Source: Lachnospiraceae bacterium MD335
Lineage (GTDB): Bacteria > Bacillota > Clostridia > Lachnospirales > Lachnospiraceae
Length of the DNA stretch: 64,000 nt
Reading direction: 5' to 3'
Assembly (NCBI GenBank): GCA_000403335.2
Contig: KE159628.1
Coordinates: 913,263-977,262, forward strand
Part shown: positions 26,051 to 34,736 of the stretch, piece by piece
Layout of the letters: the number at the start of each line of letters is the position of its first letter
Position numbering within the stretch: the first letter of the stretch is position 1
Program-made: the position numbers and the translations under genes
The notes under the pieces: model-generated
Databases searched by the model: none
What the model was told of the DNA's origin: nothing
What the model saw: the letters and a program-made list of their open reading frames with translations, nothing else

Positions 26051-28096
26051 ATGAATGGAAAAATGAAACTGAAAGGGCATCTGAGGGCGTACCTTCAGAC
26101 AGCCCTGCTGTTAGGAATTTTCCTGGCGGCAGTGAATGCAGGAATCTATTTTATCAATATATTGGCAGGAATATGTGTATCCGGCTTTTTGGCAGTATAT
26201 CTGATTGCAATGAGTATACTGCTGTGCCGCAGCAAGCCTGTGATTGTGAATGAGTTTATTGATTTTGCCACACAGTACGGACAAGTTCAGAGCCGGCTTT
26301 TAAGAGAGCTTGACCTTGCGTATGTGCTGATGGATGAGACAGGCAAGGTGATATGGACAAACGAGGCATTTGAGCGGATTATACATAAGGACAAGAGCTG
26401 GAGAAGGCAGATATCCGTTGTTTTTCCGGCAGTAACAAAGGAGAAGCTGGAATTTGAACAGGAGCTTGAGCTTGACATTGCGTTTGAAGAGCGCGAGTAT
26501 AATTTGAAGCTGAAGCGCATTTCGATTAAGGAAGTGCTTGATAACAGCCAGCTCGTCGACAATGGTGACGTTGATACATGCATGATTGCCGGTTACCTCT
26601 ATGATGAGACAGACTTAAAAAGGGCGATTCGGGAACTCGATGACCAAAGCCTTGCGGTCGGTATGATTTATATTGACAATTACGATGAAGCGCTGGAAAG
26701 CGTGGAGGATGTCCGGCGTTCGCTTTTGATGGCGCTGATTGACCGCAGAATCAATAAATATCTGTTTGCGCGTGACTGTATTGTGCGCAAGACGGAAAAG
26801 GACAAATATTTTGTCATTATGCGAAAGTCGGCGGTTTCCGCATTAAAGGAGTCGCGTTTTGATCTTCTTGAGGATGTAAAAACGGTCAATATCGGAAATG
26901 AAATGGCGGTCACGGTCAGCATTGGTGTCGGACTGGACGCGCCTACGTATGCGCAGAAGTGTGAATTTGCACGTACCGCAATTGATTTGGCGCTTGGACG
27001 CGGCGGCGATCAGGCGGTGGTAAAAACGCCGGACTCGATTATTTATTATGGCGGAAAGAGCCAGCAGATAGAAAAAAGCACGCGTGTGAAGGCGCGTGTG
27101 AAGGCAAATGCACTTCAGGAGATAATTAACAGTAAGGACAAGGTGCTTATTATGGGGCATAGACTCTCTGATGCCGATGCGTTTGGCGCAGCGGTCGGGG
27201 TTAGCTGTATTGCGCGCACGCTTGGCAAAAAGTGCTATATTGTCATCAACGATATTACCTCTTCGGTTAAACCCTTGGTAGAGCTTGTCAGAGACAAGAA
27301 TGCGTATGAGGAGGACTTTATTATAGGAAGCTCGGATGCGCTTGAACTTGCGGACAGCAGTACGGTGCTTGTGGTGGTTGACGTTAACAAGCCAAGCATT
27401 ACAGAATGTCCTGAGCTGATTAAATCCTGCCGGACCGTGGTGGTGCTTGATCATCACAGGCAGAGCTCTGAAGTGATTGAAAACGCCACACTGTCGTATG
27501 TGGAGCCGTATGCGTCAAGCACATGCGAAATGGTAGCGGAGGTATTGCAGTATATCTCGGGCGGGAATGTGAAGGTCAAAAGCAACGAGGCGGACTGTAT
27601 TTACTCCGGAATTATGGTAGATACCAACAACTTTACGGCAAAAACAGGTGTTCGGACTTTTGAGGCGGCAGCATTTTTAAGAAGATGCGGCGCAGATGTG
27701 ACGAGGGTGCGCAAGATGTTTCGGGACGGCGCGGCGGAGTACAAGGCGAAGGCGGAAACGGTCAGAAATGCCGAAATATACAAAAATGCCTATGCAATGG
27801 GCATCTGTCCCACGGAAGGGCTGCAGAGTCCTACGGAAATAGGCGCGCAGGCGGCAAACGAGCTTTTGGGCATCAACGGTATCAAGGCGAGTTTTGTTGC
27901 CACGGAATACAACGGGAAGATTTATATTTCCGCAAGGTCAATTGATGAAGTAAACGTGCAGATTATTATGGAGCGTCTCGGCGGCGGCGGTCATATGAAC
28001 ATCGCGGGAGCGCAGCTTCAGGATATGTCGTCTGAGAGGGCGGTCGCGGTTATCAAGGATACTGTAAACCAAATGCTTGAGGAGGGCGCAATCTGA
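26051..28096 (+). CDS. gdpP: c-di-AMP phosphodiesterase GdpP (DHH/DHHA1)
   Basis: 681 aa: two transmembrane helices (about 13-60), a PAS-like domain (about 75-190), a degenerate GGDEF region (about 190-330, no GGDEF motif), then DHH (MGHRLSDADAFGAAVG near 363, VLDHHRQ near 471) and DHHA1 (GGGGHMNIAGAQ near 640). GdpP hydrolyses c-di-AMP to pApA and so affects wall homeostasis and potassium control. It leads the gdpP-rplI-dnaB operon. The 194-bp gap upstream holds no clear promoter. Confidence 0.94.
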   Translation: MNGKMKLKGHLRAYLQTALLLGIFLAAVNAGIYFINILAGICVSGFLAVYLIAMSILLCRSKPVIVNEFIDFATQYGQVQSRLLRELDLAYVLMDETGKVIWTNEAFERIIHKDKSWRRQISVVFPAVTKEKLEFEQELELDIAFEEREYNLKLKRISIKEVLDNSQLVDNGDVDTCMIAGYLYDETDLKRAIRELDDQSLAVGMIYIDNYDEALESVEDVRRSLLMALIDRRINKYLFARDCIVRKTEKDKYFVIMRKSAVSALKESRFDLLEDVKTVNIGNEMAVTVSIGVGLDAPTYAQKCEFARTAIDLALGRGGDQAVVKTPDSIIYYGGKSQQIEKSTRVKARVKANALQEIINSKDKVLIMGHRLSDADAFGAAVGVSCIARTLGKKCYIVINDITSSVKPLVELVRDKNAYEEDFIIGSSDALELADSSTVLVVVDVNKPSITECPELIKSCRTVVVLDHHRQSSEVIENATLSYVEPYASSTCEMVAEVLQYISGGNVKVKSNEADCIYSGIMVDTNNFTAKTGVRTFEAAAFLRRCGADVTRVRKMFRDGAAEYKAKAETVRNAEIYKNAYAMGICPTEGLQSPTEIGAQAANELLGINGIKASFVATEYNGKIYISARSIDEVNVQIIMERLGGGGHMNIAGAQLQDMSSERAVAVIKDTVNQMLEEGAI

Positions 28097-28127
28097 CACG
28101 TTTAAAAACAGAAAGGACAGCAGTACA

Positions 28128-28574
28128 ATGAAGATAATTTTGTTAGAAGATGTAAAATCAGTAGGAAAGAAGGGAGAGCTGGTTGAGTTAAAAGAGGGCT
28201 ATGCCCGCAACTTTATTCTTCCGAAAAAGCTTGGAGTGGAAGCGACAGGCGAAAATATGAATAATCTGAAGCTCCAAAACCAAAACAAGGAAAAAATTGC
28301 AAAAGAGCAGCTTGATGCGGCAAAGGCACTTGCAGAAGAACTGGAAAAGATGACGGTAAAGCTTGAAATCAAGGGCGGCGAAGGCGGAAAAACTTTTGGC
28401 TCCGTGTCATCCAAGGAGATTGCGAAGGGCGTTTCGGAGCAGTATGGCAAGGAAATTGACAAGAAGAAGATACAGCTTTCCGACGCGATTAAGACAGAAG
28501 GTACGCACGAAGTAACAGTGAAGCTTCATCCGAAGGTGTCGGCAAAGCTGAAAGTACACGTCACGGCAGTCTAA
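28128..28574 (+). CDS. rplI: 50S ribosomal protein L9
   Basis: 148 aa from ATG 28128 ([30 protein letters not shown]-type start, here GYARNFILP), long connecting helix and C-terminal lobe ending in [15 protein letters not shown]. The start is set by the conserved N-terminus and GAAAGGA upstream; the frame overlaps the end of gdpP only if extended. Confidence 0.97.
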   Translation: [148 protein letters not shown]

Positions 28575-28604
28575 GAAAAGCCGTGCAGGAATTGGGGGAT
28601 TACG

Positions 28605-29942
28605 ATGCCTGAAATGGATGAGGCGGTTTTAAAGAGAGTCCTGCCTCACAGCATTGAGGCGGAGCAGTCGGTTATCGGCTCCATGCTTATGGACAAGGAG
28701 GCTATCACCATAGCGAGTGAGCAGATAAACGGAGCGGACTTCTATGGAAAACAGTACGGTATTCTTTTTGACGCAATGGTTGAGCTTAATGACGAGGGGA
28801 AGCCGGTTGACTTGGTGACGCTCCAGCAAAGGCTCAAGGAAAAAAGCGTTCCGCCGGAGATATACAGTTTGGAATACATAAGGGATGTTATGGCGGCAGT
28901 GCCGACGTCGGCAAATGTAAAATATTACGCCAAAATTGTGGCGGAGAAATCCGTTCTGCGCAAGCTTATCCGGGTGAACGAGGAGATTGCAAACAGTTGT
29001 TATGCACAAAATGATACACTGGAAGCAATTCTTGAGACATCCGAGAAAAATATTTTTGACATTGTGCAGAACCGCAATAACGGCGATTTCGTGCCAATCC
29101 GGCAGGTCGTTATGAACGCGATGAACATGATTGAGGAGGCATCTAGACATCATGGAGCAGTCACGGGTATTGCAACGGGATTTCTTGATTTGGATTACAA
29201 GACTGCCGGAATGCAGCCGTCGGATTTAATCCTTGTGGCGGCGCGCCCTTCTATGGGAAAAACGGCGTTTGTCTTAAACATTGCGCAGCATGTGGCATTT
29301 CATGAGGACAAGGCAGTTGCAATTTTTTCACTGGAAATGTCGAAGGAACAGCTTGTGAACCGCTTGCTCTCACTAGAGTCAAAGGTTAATTCGCAGGCAA
29401 TCCGTACGGGAAACATGAAGGATGACGAGTGGGAGCGTCTGATTGAGGGCGCGGATGTCATCGGAAAGTCAAAGCTTTTGATTGACGATACGCCGGGAAT
29501 TAGTTTCGGTGAGCTGCGTTCTAAGTGCCGGAAATTCAAATTGGAGTACAATTTGGAAATGATTATTATCGATTATCTGCAATTGATGACCGGCTCGGGA
29601 AAAAACGAGTCAAGACAGCAGGAAATTTCGGATATTTCAAGGTCGTTAAAGGCGCTGGCGCGTGAACTGCATGTGCCTGTTATAGCGCTGTCACAGCTTT
29701 CAAGAGCCGTGGAGCAGCGCCCTGACCATCGTCCGATGCTTTCGGATCTTCGAGAGTCGGGAGCGATTGAACAGGATGCCGATGTGGTGATGTTTATTTA
29801 CCGTGACGATTATTACAATAAAGATACCGAGCGGAAAAATGTGGCGGAAATTATCATTGCCAAGCAGAGAAACGGTGCAATCGGCACAATCAATTTGGCG
29901 TGGCTGCCGGATTATACACAGTTTGCAAATCTTGCAAAATAA
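28605..29942 (+). CDS. dnaB: Replicative DNA helicase DnaB
   Basis: 445 aa: N-terminal primase-interacting domain (PHSIEAEQSVIGSMLMD near 10-26), RecA-like ATPase with Walker A ARPSMGKTAF (near 209), IIIDYLQLM Walker B (near 322) and SDLRESGAIEQDADVV (near 378). Ring helicase of the replication fork. No intein is visible and length is normal. Confidence 0.97.
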   Translation: MPEMDEAVLKRVLPHSIEAEQSVIGSMLMDKEAITIASEQINGADFYGKQYGILFDAMVELNDEGKPVDLVTLQQRLKEKSVPPEIYSLEYIRDVMAAVPTSANVKYYAKIVAEKSVLRKLIRVNEEIANSCYAQNDTLEAILETSEKNIFDIVQNRNNGDFVPIRQVVMNAMNMIEEASRHHGAVTGIATGFLDLDYKTAGMQPSDLILVAARPSMGKTAFVLNIAQHVAFHEDKAVAIFSLEMSKEQLVNRLLSLESKVNSQAIRTGNMKDDEWERLIEGADVIGKSKLLIDDTPGISFGELRSKCRKFKLEYNLEMIIIDYLQLMTGSGKNESRQQEISDISRSLKALARELHVPVIALSQLSRAVEQRPDHRPMLSDLRESGAIEQDADVVMFIYRDDYYNKDTERKNVAEIIIAKQRNGAIGTINLAWLPDYTQFANLAK

Positions 29943-30055
29943 AAACATTAAGAAATACGAAATGCTGCAAAATACGCAGCATAAGAGTTTCTAAATGTTT
30001 AGAAAAACGCAAAGGACAGCGTTTTTCACAGATAAGAATAAAATTATAGACTACG

Positions 30056-30090
30056 AAAGAGGACATGAACATGGGACATGCCCTCTTTTT
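30056..30090 (+). terminator. Terminator after dnaB
   Basis: AAAGAGGACATG (30056-30067) pairs with CATGCCCTCTTT (30077-30088) with one mismatch, then T residues. A second hairpin AAACGC/GCGTTT lies at 30004-30025. Confidence 0.78.
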
Positions 30091-30113
30091 ATATTTTAGA
30101 AAGGAGAGTCAGA

Positions 30114-30947
30114 ATGGTAAAAGAAACATATTTAATTAATGAGGCTGCAAAAGAGGTTCATGTAGAGGCGCATGTACTGAGATACTGGGAAGAGGAGCTG
30201 GAGCTGCCGATTAAGCGGAATCCGCAGGGGCACAGGATTTATACACAGGAGGATATTGAACGGTTTGTGAAAATCAAGAGCTTAAAGGATAAAGGGCTGC
30301 AGCTAAAAGCAGTTAAAACAGTTTTGTCGGACAATCCCTTTGCACAGAAGCAGCTCACCAAGATTTCAAAGCCGGCGGCAGAAACCGCGGAGAAGGAACA
30401 TGATGAGGATTATTACGATAAGCCTGGTCATGATGCGTCTGACAATGATAATTCACATCATAAGAAGAATATGATAGAGATTAAATCCATTAAGTCGATT
30501 ATGAAGCCGAAAAATGAGATTTCGGAGGTGAAGGTGACACAGGAAGAGCAGACCGAGCGGCTGCAGTATTTATTCCAAAAGCTTGTTAAAGAAGCCGTGG
30601 CGGCGAATAATGAGGAGATGATTGGAAAGATTGTGGAGCGTATTTCCGAAAGTGTCAAGGGTGATGTCTGCAAGGAGCTTGATTATCAGTTCCGGCTTAT
30701 GGAGGAGCGTGACGACGAGCGTGAAACGAGCAGGATGTCGGAGGAGGACAGGCGCAACGAGGAGTATTATAAACGGATAGACGAGCTTTTAAGGCAGTAT
30801 AGGGGAAAGGGCAGATTTGCAAAAAACGCAAAGAAAGAAAAGGAGGATAAGACAATTAACTTTCCGCTTGCAAATAAGGAGAAAGAGCCTAAGGCAAAAA
30901 AGGAGTTTCGGCTGTTTAAGAAGACGCCTGAGGCAAAGTTCCAATAA
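30114..30947 (+). CDS. MerR-like helix-turn-helix protein with long charged tail
   Basis: 277 aa from ATG 30114 (AAAGGAGAG upstream). An N-terminal MerR-type winged helix (TYLINEAAKEVHVEAHVLRYW.. GHRIYTQEDIERF) is followed by a low-complexity acidic/basic linker, a predicted coiled coil (about 145-230) and a Lys-rich C-terminus. No effector or metal-binding domain is visible. The layout is like RacA/YfmP-type DNA-binding proteins with coiled coils; target unknown. Between dnaB and a terminator. Confidence 0.72.
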   Translation: MVKETYLINEAAKEVHVEAHVLRYWEEELELPIKRNPQGHRIYTQEDIERFVKIKSLKDKGLQLKAVKTVLSDNPFAQKQLTKISKPAAETAEKEHDEDYYDKPGHDASDNDNSHHKKNMIEIKSIKSIMKPKNEISEVKVTQEEQTERLQYLFQKLVKEAVAANNEEMIGKIVERISESVKGDVCKELDYQFRLMEERDDERETSRMSEEDRRNEEYYKRIDELLRQYRGKGRFAKNAKKEKEDKTINFPLANKEKEPKAKKEFRLFKKTPEAKFQ

Positions 30948-30978
30948 GTTGACAATATGTTTCGACAGTACATAAAAA

Positions 30979-31013
30979 GACCGCACGGATACGATGAAAC
31001 GTGTGGTCCTTTT
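30979..31013 (+). terminator. Terminator of the MerR-like gene
   Basis: A 9-bp stem GACCGCACG/CGTGTGGTC (30979-30987 with 31000-31008) followed by CTTTT. Confidence 0.72.
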
Positions 31014-31115
31014 ATGCACACGGGCACCCAAAGGAAATATGTCATCAAACCGATAAATCGGTTCTCTGACGGGTGTCCGGCGCGACGAGTAGGGAAGATA
31101 AATCTTCTCTACTCG
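31010..31115 (+). repeat. Dispersed post-terminator repeat, copy 2, with extra hairpins
   Basis: 31010-31041 is identical to 5161-5192. Here GGGCACCC (31022-31029) can pair with GGGTGTCC (31071-31078), enclosing GTCA/TGAC and AACCGA/TCGGTT (31048-31053, 31058-31063). A separate 13-bp hairpin CGAGTAG.../...CTACTCG spans 31086-31115. No gene is visible here; the ferredoxin gene is read from the other strand. Confidence 0.6.
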
Positions 31116-31144
31116 ATTATTTCACAATATGTTTTTGAATCTGA

Positions 31145-31315
31145 TTATGCCTGAGAGATTGAGCCTGTCGGGCAAGCGCCTGCGCAAGAACCGCAATCAA
31201 TGCACTTATCTGCGTCGATTTCGAACTTACCGTCACCCATGCTGATTGCGCCAACCGGGCACTGAGCCTCACATGCTCCACAGCAAACACATGCATCTGA
31301 AATTACGTATGCCAT
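31145..31315 (-). CDS. 2[4Fe-4S] ferredoxin
   Basis: A 56-aa bacterial-type ferredoxin starting at 31315 with AAGGAGGAA upstream. It begins MAYVISDACVCCGACEAQCP and has a second CxxCxxCxxxCP set (CIDCGSCAGACP), so all eight ligand cysteines are present. It is a low-potential electron carrier in fermentative metabolism. It lies 229 nt downstream of pflA on the same strand with its own structured leader, so it may be transcribed separately. A role in reducing PflA's cluster is possible but is inference. Confidence 0.93.
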   Translation of the reverse strand: MAYVISDACVCCGACEAQCPVGAISMGDGKFEIDADKCIDCGSCAGACPTGSISQA

Positions 31316-31360
31316 AATAAATTCCTCCTTATATTATATTAATCCTATACGCTGTATACA

Positions 31361-31429
31361 GCCTGCAAATTTGGGCATCACCACAAATTTGCCGTTTGAA
31401 AAAAACTGTCGTATATAGTCTTTTCAAAC
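31361..31429 (-). repeat. Two-hairpin element, copy d (ferredoxin leader, minus strand)
   Basis: Read on the minus strand: hairpin 1 GTTTGAAAA (31421-31429) with TTTTCAAAC (31394-31402) around a longer 18-nt loop; hairpin 2 GCAAATTTG (31384-31392) with CAAATTTGC (31365-31373), then AGGCT. It lies 46 nt before the ferredoxin start, so here the element is separated from the Shine-Dalgarno. Confidence 0.68.
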
Positions 31430-31544
31430 GAATCACACAAGAAACTTACATTGACAAATACTTGTCAACACAGATATTGTAATATAAAACACCTTGAAAT
31501 ACAAGGAGAAATCATAAAAATTTTACTTGTTAAAATATTGGCAA

Positions 31545-32303
31545 TCAGTTTACAGGGATACCGCGGCGCTCCTTGATACCGTCAAGAATATACTGCTTTA
31601 GTTCGGGAACTTTTCCCTTGTCCATATCGGGAACACCCTCAAGACGGTACTCCATGCCAAGCTCCTTGTATTTTTTCTTGCCCATTGTATGGTACGGAAG
31701 AACATCCAATGCTTTGAGATTTTTCAGACCGCCGATAAAGACGCCAAGCCTGTGCAGATCATCAGGATTGTCGGTAATACCGGGAACGACCACATGGCGT
31801 ATCCACATTTCCACGCCTTTTTTGTCAAGATACTCTGCAAACGCAAGAATGCCTTCGTTTGGCTGTTTTACAAGCTCCTTGTGTTTTTCGGGATCAATGT
31901 GCTTGATGTCGAGCATTACAAGATTTGTCACTTCACACAGCTTGTCAAGCTTTGCAAGCCATTCGGGATTGTTGTTCGGCTTGTAGGCAATGCCCGAAGT
32001 ATCGAGACAGGTGTGAATGCCGCGCGCGCGCGCTTTTGTGAAAAGGTCAAGCAAAAAGTCAATCTGCATCAGCGGTTCTCCGCCCGTGACCGTAATGCCG
32101 CCTTCGCGGTAAAAAGGCTTATTGCGCTCATAATTTTCAAGGATTTCTTCCGGCTCCATAAGCGTTCCGCCGTTCATTTCCCAAGTGTCCGGATTGTGGC
32201 AGTACGCGCAGCGCATGGGGCATCCCTGCACAAAGACAACGTAACGCACGCCCGGCCCGTCAACGGTTCCAAAAGATTCCAGTGAATGTATTTTTCCTTT
32301 CAT
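31545..32303 (-). CDS. pflA: Pyruvate formate-lyase activating enzyme
   Basis: A radical-SAM enzyme of 252 aa from 32303, with GGAGG 9-13 bases upstream; the open frame extends further but without a ribosome binding site. The SAM cluster motif is CPMRCAYC (C-x3-C-x2-C), followed by GGITVTGGEPLMQ. It abstracts hydrogen from the RVSGYA glycine, here on the separate domain at 18344. It is 13 kb from the pfl genes and on the opposite strand. Confidence 0.93.
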   Translation of the reverse strand: MKGKIHSLESFGTVDGPGVRYVVFVQGCPMRCAYCHNPDTWEMNGGTLMEPEEILENYERNKPFYREGGITVTGGEPLMQIDFLLDLFTKARARGIHTCLDTSGIAYKPNNNPEWLAKLDKLCEVTNLVMLDIKHIDPEKHKELVKQPNEGILAFAEYLDKKGVEMWIRHVVVPGITDNPDDLHRLGVFIGGLKNLKALDVLPYHTMGKKKYKELGMEYRLEGVPDMDKGKVPELKQYILDGIKERRGIPVN

Positions 32304-32338
32304 ATCAATAACCTCCATTTTGACTTTTAAGAATATAT

Positions 32339-32411
32339 ATATTATACCATGTCTTTCAGACATGGTACGCTTCGCGATGCACACTCGCTTCGCTCGGCGC
32401 GGGTATAATAT
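32339..32411. repeat. 73-bp palindromic element upstream of pflA
   Basis: Outer inverted repeats ATATTATACC/GGTATAATAT (32339-32348, 32402-32411) enclose a perfect 8-bp hairpin CCATGTCT/AGACATGG (32347-32354, 32358-32365) and a GC-rich stretch with CGCTTCGC repeats. Likely a small mobile or REP-like element; the TATAAT-type ends could also act as -10 boxes. Confidence 0.5.
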
Positions 32412-32476
32412 CTAATGCTATTATATCCTAAATTGCAATAAAAACGATAGAAAATATAAAAAATCCGAATGTTTAA

Positions 32477-32501
32477 AAAGGAGACACATTCCGTCCCCTT
32501 T
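32477..32501 (-). terminator. Terminator of the membrane protein gene (minus strand)
   Basis: Minus strand AAAGGGGAC (32493-32501) pairs with GTCTCCTTT (32477-32485), then T residues. Confidence 0.7.
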
Positions 32502-32546
32502 CTAAAACCTGTAATTGTCCAATATTCAATTTAAAATATCGCCGGT

Positions 32547-33443
32547 CTAATTTGCCATGATTTCATCAATATTAGCAATGATGCTCTGAAGGGTCTTGGT
32601 GATGTCGGTATCAATCTGATACTGAATCAGTTCGCTTAAAATGCGTTTTGCCTTGATGGTATCGTATGTCTCAAGCGCATTGAATGCTTCCTGAAGCTGC
32701 TCGCCCCAACGCTTGTACGTCATCGGACTATCTCCCTTATAAGAAGGATTTTCGAGTCCTAAGGAATTGAGATATTCAAAAAAAATACCGTATGCTTCGT
32801 CAAGCTCAAAGGAGAGTTTTTCCCAATTTGCGCGAACAACGTCTAAACTGCCCGCGTAGGCTTCTATTTCATGGAAAAAGGCAGTGTCCGTAAGATTGGA
32901 GATACCAAGCTCGTTTGCCTTCACTCTTAAGGCATGTGCCTTGCTGCCGTATTGAAACAGCGTTTCAGGCTGCATTAAGTCGAAAAGGTCGTCCTCAAGT
33001 TCATCGCTTTCTCCTAAAAATGAAAGAACAAGCTGGTTGTAGGCATCAACATTTCCGTCGATGCGTTTTAAGGCATTGTCTACGTCAATTCCGTTTTTTG
33101 CCAAATAACGCATTCGAATGTGGCAGTCGCTTAAAAAAGTATCAGGAAATTCCTGCTGCAGAGTATCGATGACTTTCTTTGCATGAAATGCCATAACGGA
33201 GATCTGCTGTTTTTTGGCAAAGGTTCCTGCTTTTCTGTGATAATAGAAGACCACAAGAATTAGTGCAACGGCAGAAGGGATAATCCCCAAAAGCGCCCAA
33301 AGAACCTGCAAAGGAAGCACGCCTGCGGCACATGAAACACCGATAATGAGTGACATGCCTGTCAAAAAGCTAAGCCAAACAAGAGCGGATTTGTTCACAA
33401 GCTGCCTGATTTCTTCCAATATTCGGTTGTAATTGTACTCCAT
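32547..33443 (-). CDS. Membrane protein with large cytoplasmic helical domain, unknown
   Basis: 298 aa. Two hydrophobic helices (about 20-42 and 48-69) form a hairpin near the N-terminus; the remaining 225 residues are hydrophilic and mostly helical, with no cysteine cluster or known catalytic motif. Start has GGAGGG nine bases upstream. I do not recognise the family. It is a single-gene unit between folT and pflA. Confidence 0.68.
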   Translation of the reverse strand: MEYNYNRILEEIRQLVNKSALVWLSFLTGMSLIIGVSCAAGVLPLQVLWALLGIIPSAVALILVVFYYHRKAGTFAKKQQISVMAFHAKKVIDTLQQEFPDTFLSDCHIRMRYLAKNGIDVDNALKRIDGNVDAYNQLVLSFLGESDELEDDLFDLMQPETLFQYGSKAHALRVKANELGISNLTDTAFFHEIEAYAGSLDVVRANWEKLSFELDEAYGIFFEYLNSLGLENPSYKGDSPMTYKRWGEQLQEAFNALETYDTIKAKRILSELIQYQIDTDITKTLQSIIANIDEIMAN

Positions 33444-33671
33444 TATATCCCTCCGGTAGAAAAATTATGCTGTCATTTTCCTTCATCAATAGCCCTTATT
33501 CTTGCCGATTAAAAAATCTTTGATTTTTCAATCTATACTCCCTAAATAACTCCGATAGAACTATCTTACCACACTTTGTTCGCGGATAAAAGTCTAAATT
33601 TGTGTTCAGACAAAAGTGAAACGGGTTTGTAAGTTCTTATGTAACTGGAATCTTTAGTGTACTAAAGCGGG

Positions 33672-33719
33672 TGTGGATAAAATGGAAAAACACAAGATGT
33701 TGTGGTTTGGTTATCCACA
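33672..33719. other. Inverted pair of consensus DnaA boxes
   Basis: TGTGGATAA (33672-33680) and TTATCCACA (33711-33719) are perfect DnaA boxes facing each other 30 bp apart in the 290-bp gap between two minus-strand genes. The gap also has an AT-rich hairpin (about 33511-33538). No dnaA or dnaN is near. Confidence 0.5.
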
Positions 33720-33733
33720 AGAGTGGGGACAAA

Positions 33734-34291
33734 TCACTCGTGTTTTGTGTGAATCAGTGTGGGAATTTTTTTCAGCATTGTCAGTGCGAAAAACAAAATC
33801 ATTGTGTCAAGCGGAAGCATAACCGCATTTTTGATAATCCGTGCGGGAAGAAGGACAAAAAACCCTTTTCCGTAGAGCATGGAAATCCAAAGCGTGTTGA
33901 AAAAGCAGTTGACAATCAGCTTGGTAATCAGCTCGGCAAGGGCAATGCGCCACAGTTTTACGGGTTTTTTATACAGAAAAGAACCGTAAATTACACTTGC
34001 GAGCATCGCGTCAAACGTAAAGCCGAAGAAAAACGGACCGCTTGGTTTAACCAGATATTTCAGGATGTCAAGCATCCCGCCGAAAATCGAGCCGACAATC
34101 GGACCGAACAGAAACTCAATGATGCGGTTTGGAATACCGGAAAAGCCGATGCGGATGTAGGGACCGACTTCAATGCTTGCCACGTAACTCAGTACGACGG
34201 CGAGCGCTGCCATAAGTCCGCAGATGACAAGGTTTTGGGTAATTTTGAGCTGGTTAATAGAATCGAGATAGAACTGTTTGATTTTTTGCAT
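33734..34291 (-). CDS. folT: Folate ECF transporter S component FolT
   Basis: 185 aa with about six hydrophobic segments and the S-component helix-1 pattern AALAVVLSYVA that docks on the shared EcfT. The body (GPYIRIGFSGIPNRIIEFLFGP, split here as GFSGIPNR and FLFGPIVGSIFGG; DILKYLVKPSGPFFFGFTFDA) matches folate-specific S components. It binds folate and uses the EcfAAT module encoded elsewhere. It is preceded by a structured leader of about 130 nt. Confidence 0.88.
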   Translation of the reverse strand: MQKIKQFYLDSINQLKITQNLVICGLMAALAVVLSYVASIEVGPYIRIGFSGIPNRIIEFLFGPIVGSIFGGMLDILKYLVKPSGPFFFGFTFDAMLASVIYGSFLYKKPVKLWRIALAELITKLIVNCFFNTLWISMLYGKGFFVLLPARIIKNAVMLPLDTMILFFALTMLKKIPTLIHTKHE

Positions 34292-34420
34292 AAAAAAACG
34301 CCTCCACTAATGCAGCGAGACCGAAAACTACACAAAAATATGTAGCAGCGGGATGCGAACCTCGTACCGCAAAGCCCCAGAGGGCTTTTTCGTCCCTGTG
34401 ACAACTCCCTGTTCACAAGG
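34292..34420 (-). promoter_or_regulatory. Structured leader of folT, candidate cis-regulatory RNA
   Basis: On the minus strand four stems follow each other: CCTTGTGA/TCACAGGG (34413-34420, 34394-34401), AAAGCCC/GGGCTTT (34381-34387 region with 34370-34377), GCGG.../...CCGC enclosing a GGTTCGCATCC loop (about 34347-34370), and CTACA/TGTGTAG (about 34330-34350). A folate-related riboswitch would be expected here, but I could not fit the tetrahydrofolate class I consensus by eye, so the class is open. Stem edges are approximate to a few bases. Confidence 0.5.
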
Positions 34421-34582
34421 CACTTAAGGAACTGCTAACAAAGAACTTATAACAATGACTTGTATAAATATTCACCTACGGCATCAGACAATCTTGGCGT
34501 AGCCCGCTACGACTGCGATTGTCTTCTTTGTAGTTGAACATTTATACTGTGTCCTTGTCACAAGTTATTTGCTAACAGTGCC
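34419..34582. repeat. 164-bp long imperfect inverted repeat, copy 1
   Basis: The arms (34419-34503 and 34506-34582) pair over nearly the whole length at roughly 70% with one 9-nt bulge, from GGCAC/GTGCC at the base to the apex CGTAGC-CC-GCTACG followed by ACTGCG. The same apex and size occur at 53865-54034. No coding potential. Probably a MITE-like element or a long hairpin RNA. Confidence 0.62.
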
Positions 34583-34706
34583 TAACGCACGCGATTCTAC
34601 TCTGCATGAAATATGTTTACATAATGGGTTACAAAAGAAACTATACAATAATTTGAAACGTTTGTAAACAGGTAATTTGGAAAAAAGACAAATTTTCAAA
34701 ATTAGG

Positions 34707-34736
34707 TTGCGCGAACTGACGTTTGCGTGATATGAT
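34707..34736 (+). promoter_or_regulatory. Promoter of the Mrr-ylmH unit
   Basis: TTGCGC (34707-34712), 18-bp spacer, TATGAT (34731-34736), 60 nt before the start. Confidence 0.5.

Noticed and set aside
33672-33719. Chromosomal replication origin
   Set aside because: Only two DnaA boxes, no AT-rich unwinding element of clear type and no dnaA, dnaN or rpmH in the window.
33671-34345. Plus-strand open frame of 224 codons
   Set aside because: It lies opposite folT, has a Lys/Asn/His-rich shadow composition and no ribosome binding site.
34330-34400. tRNA gene on the minus strand (GGTTCGCATCC looks like a T-arm)
   Set aside because: No D-arm, anticodon arm or 7-bp acceptor stem can be placed around it; it fits better as a loop of the folT leader.
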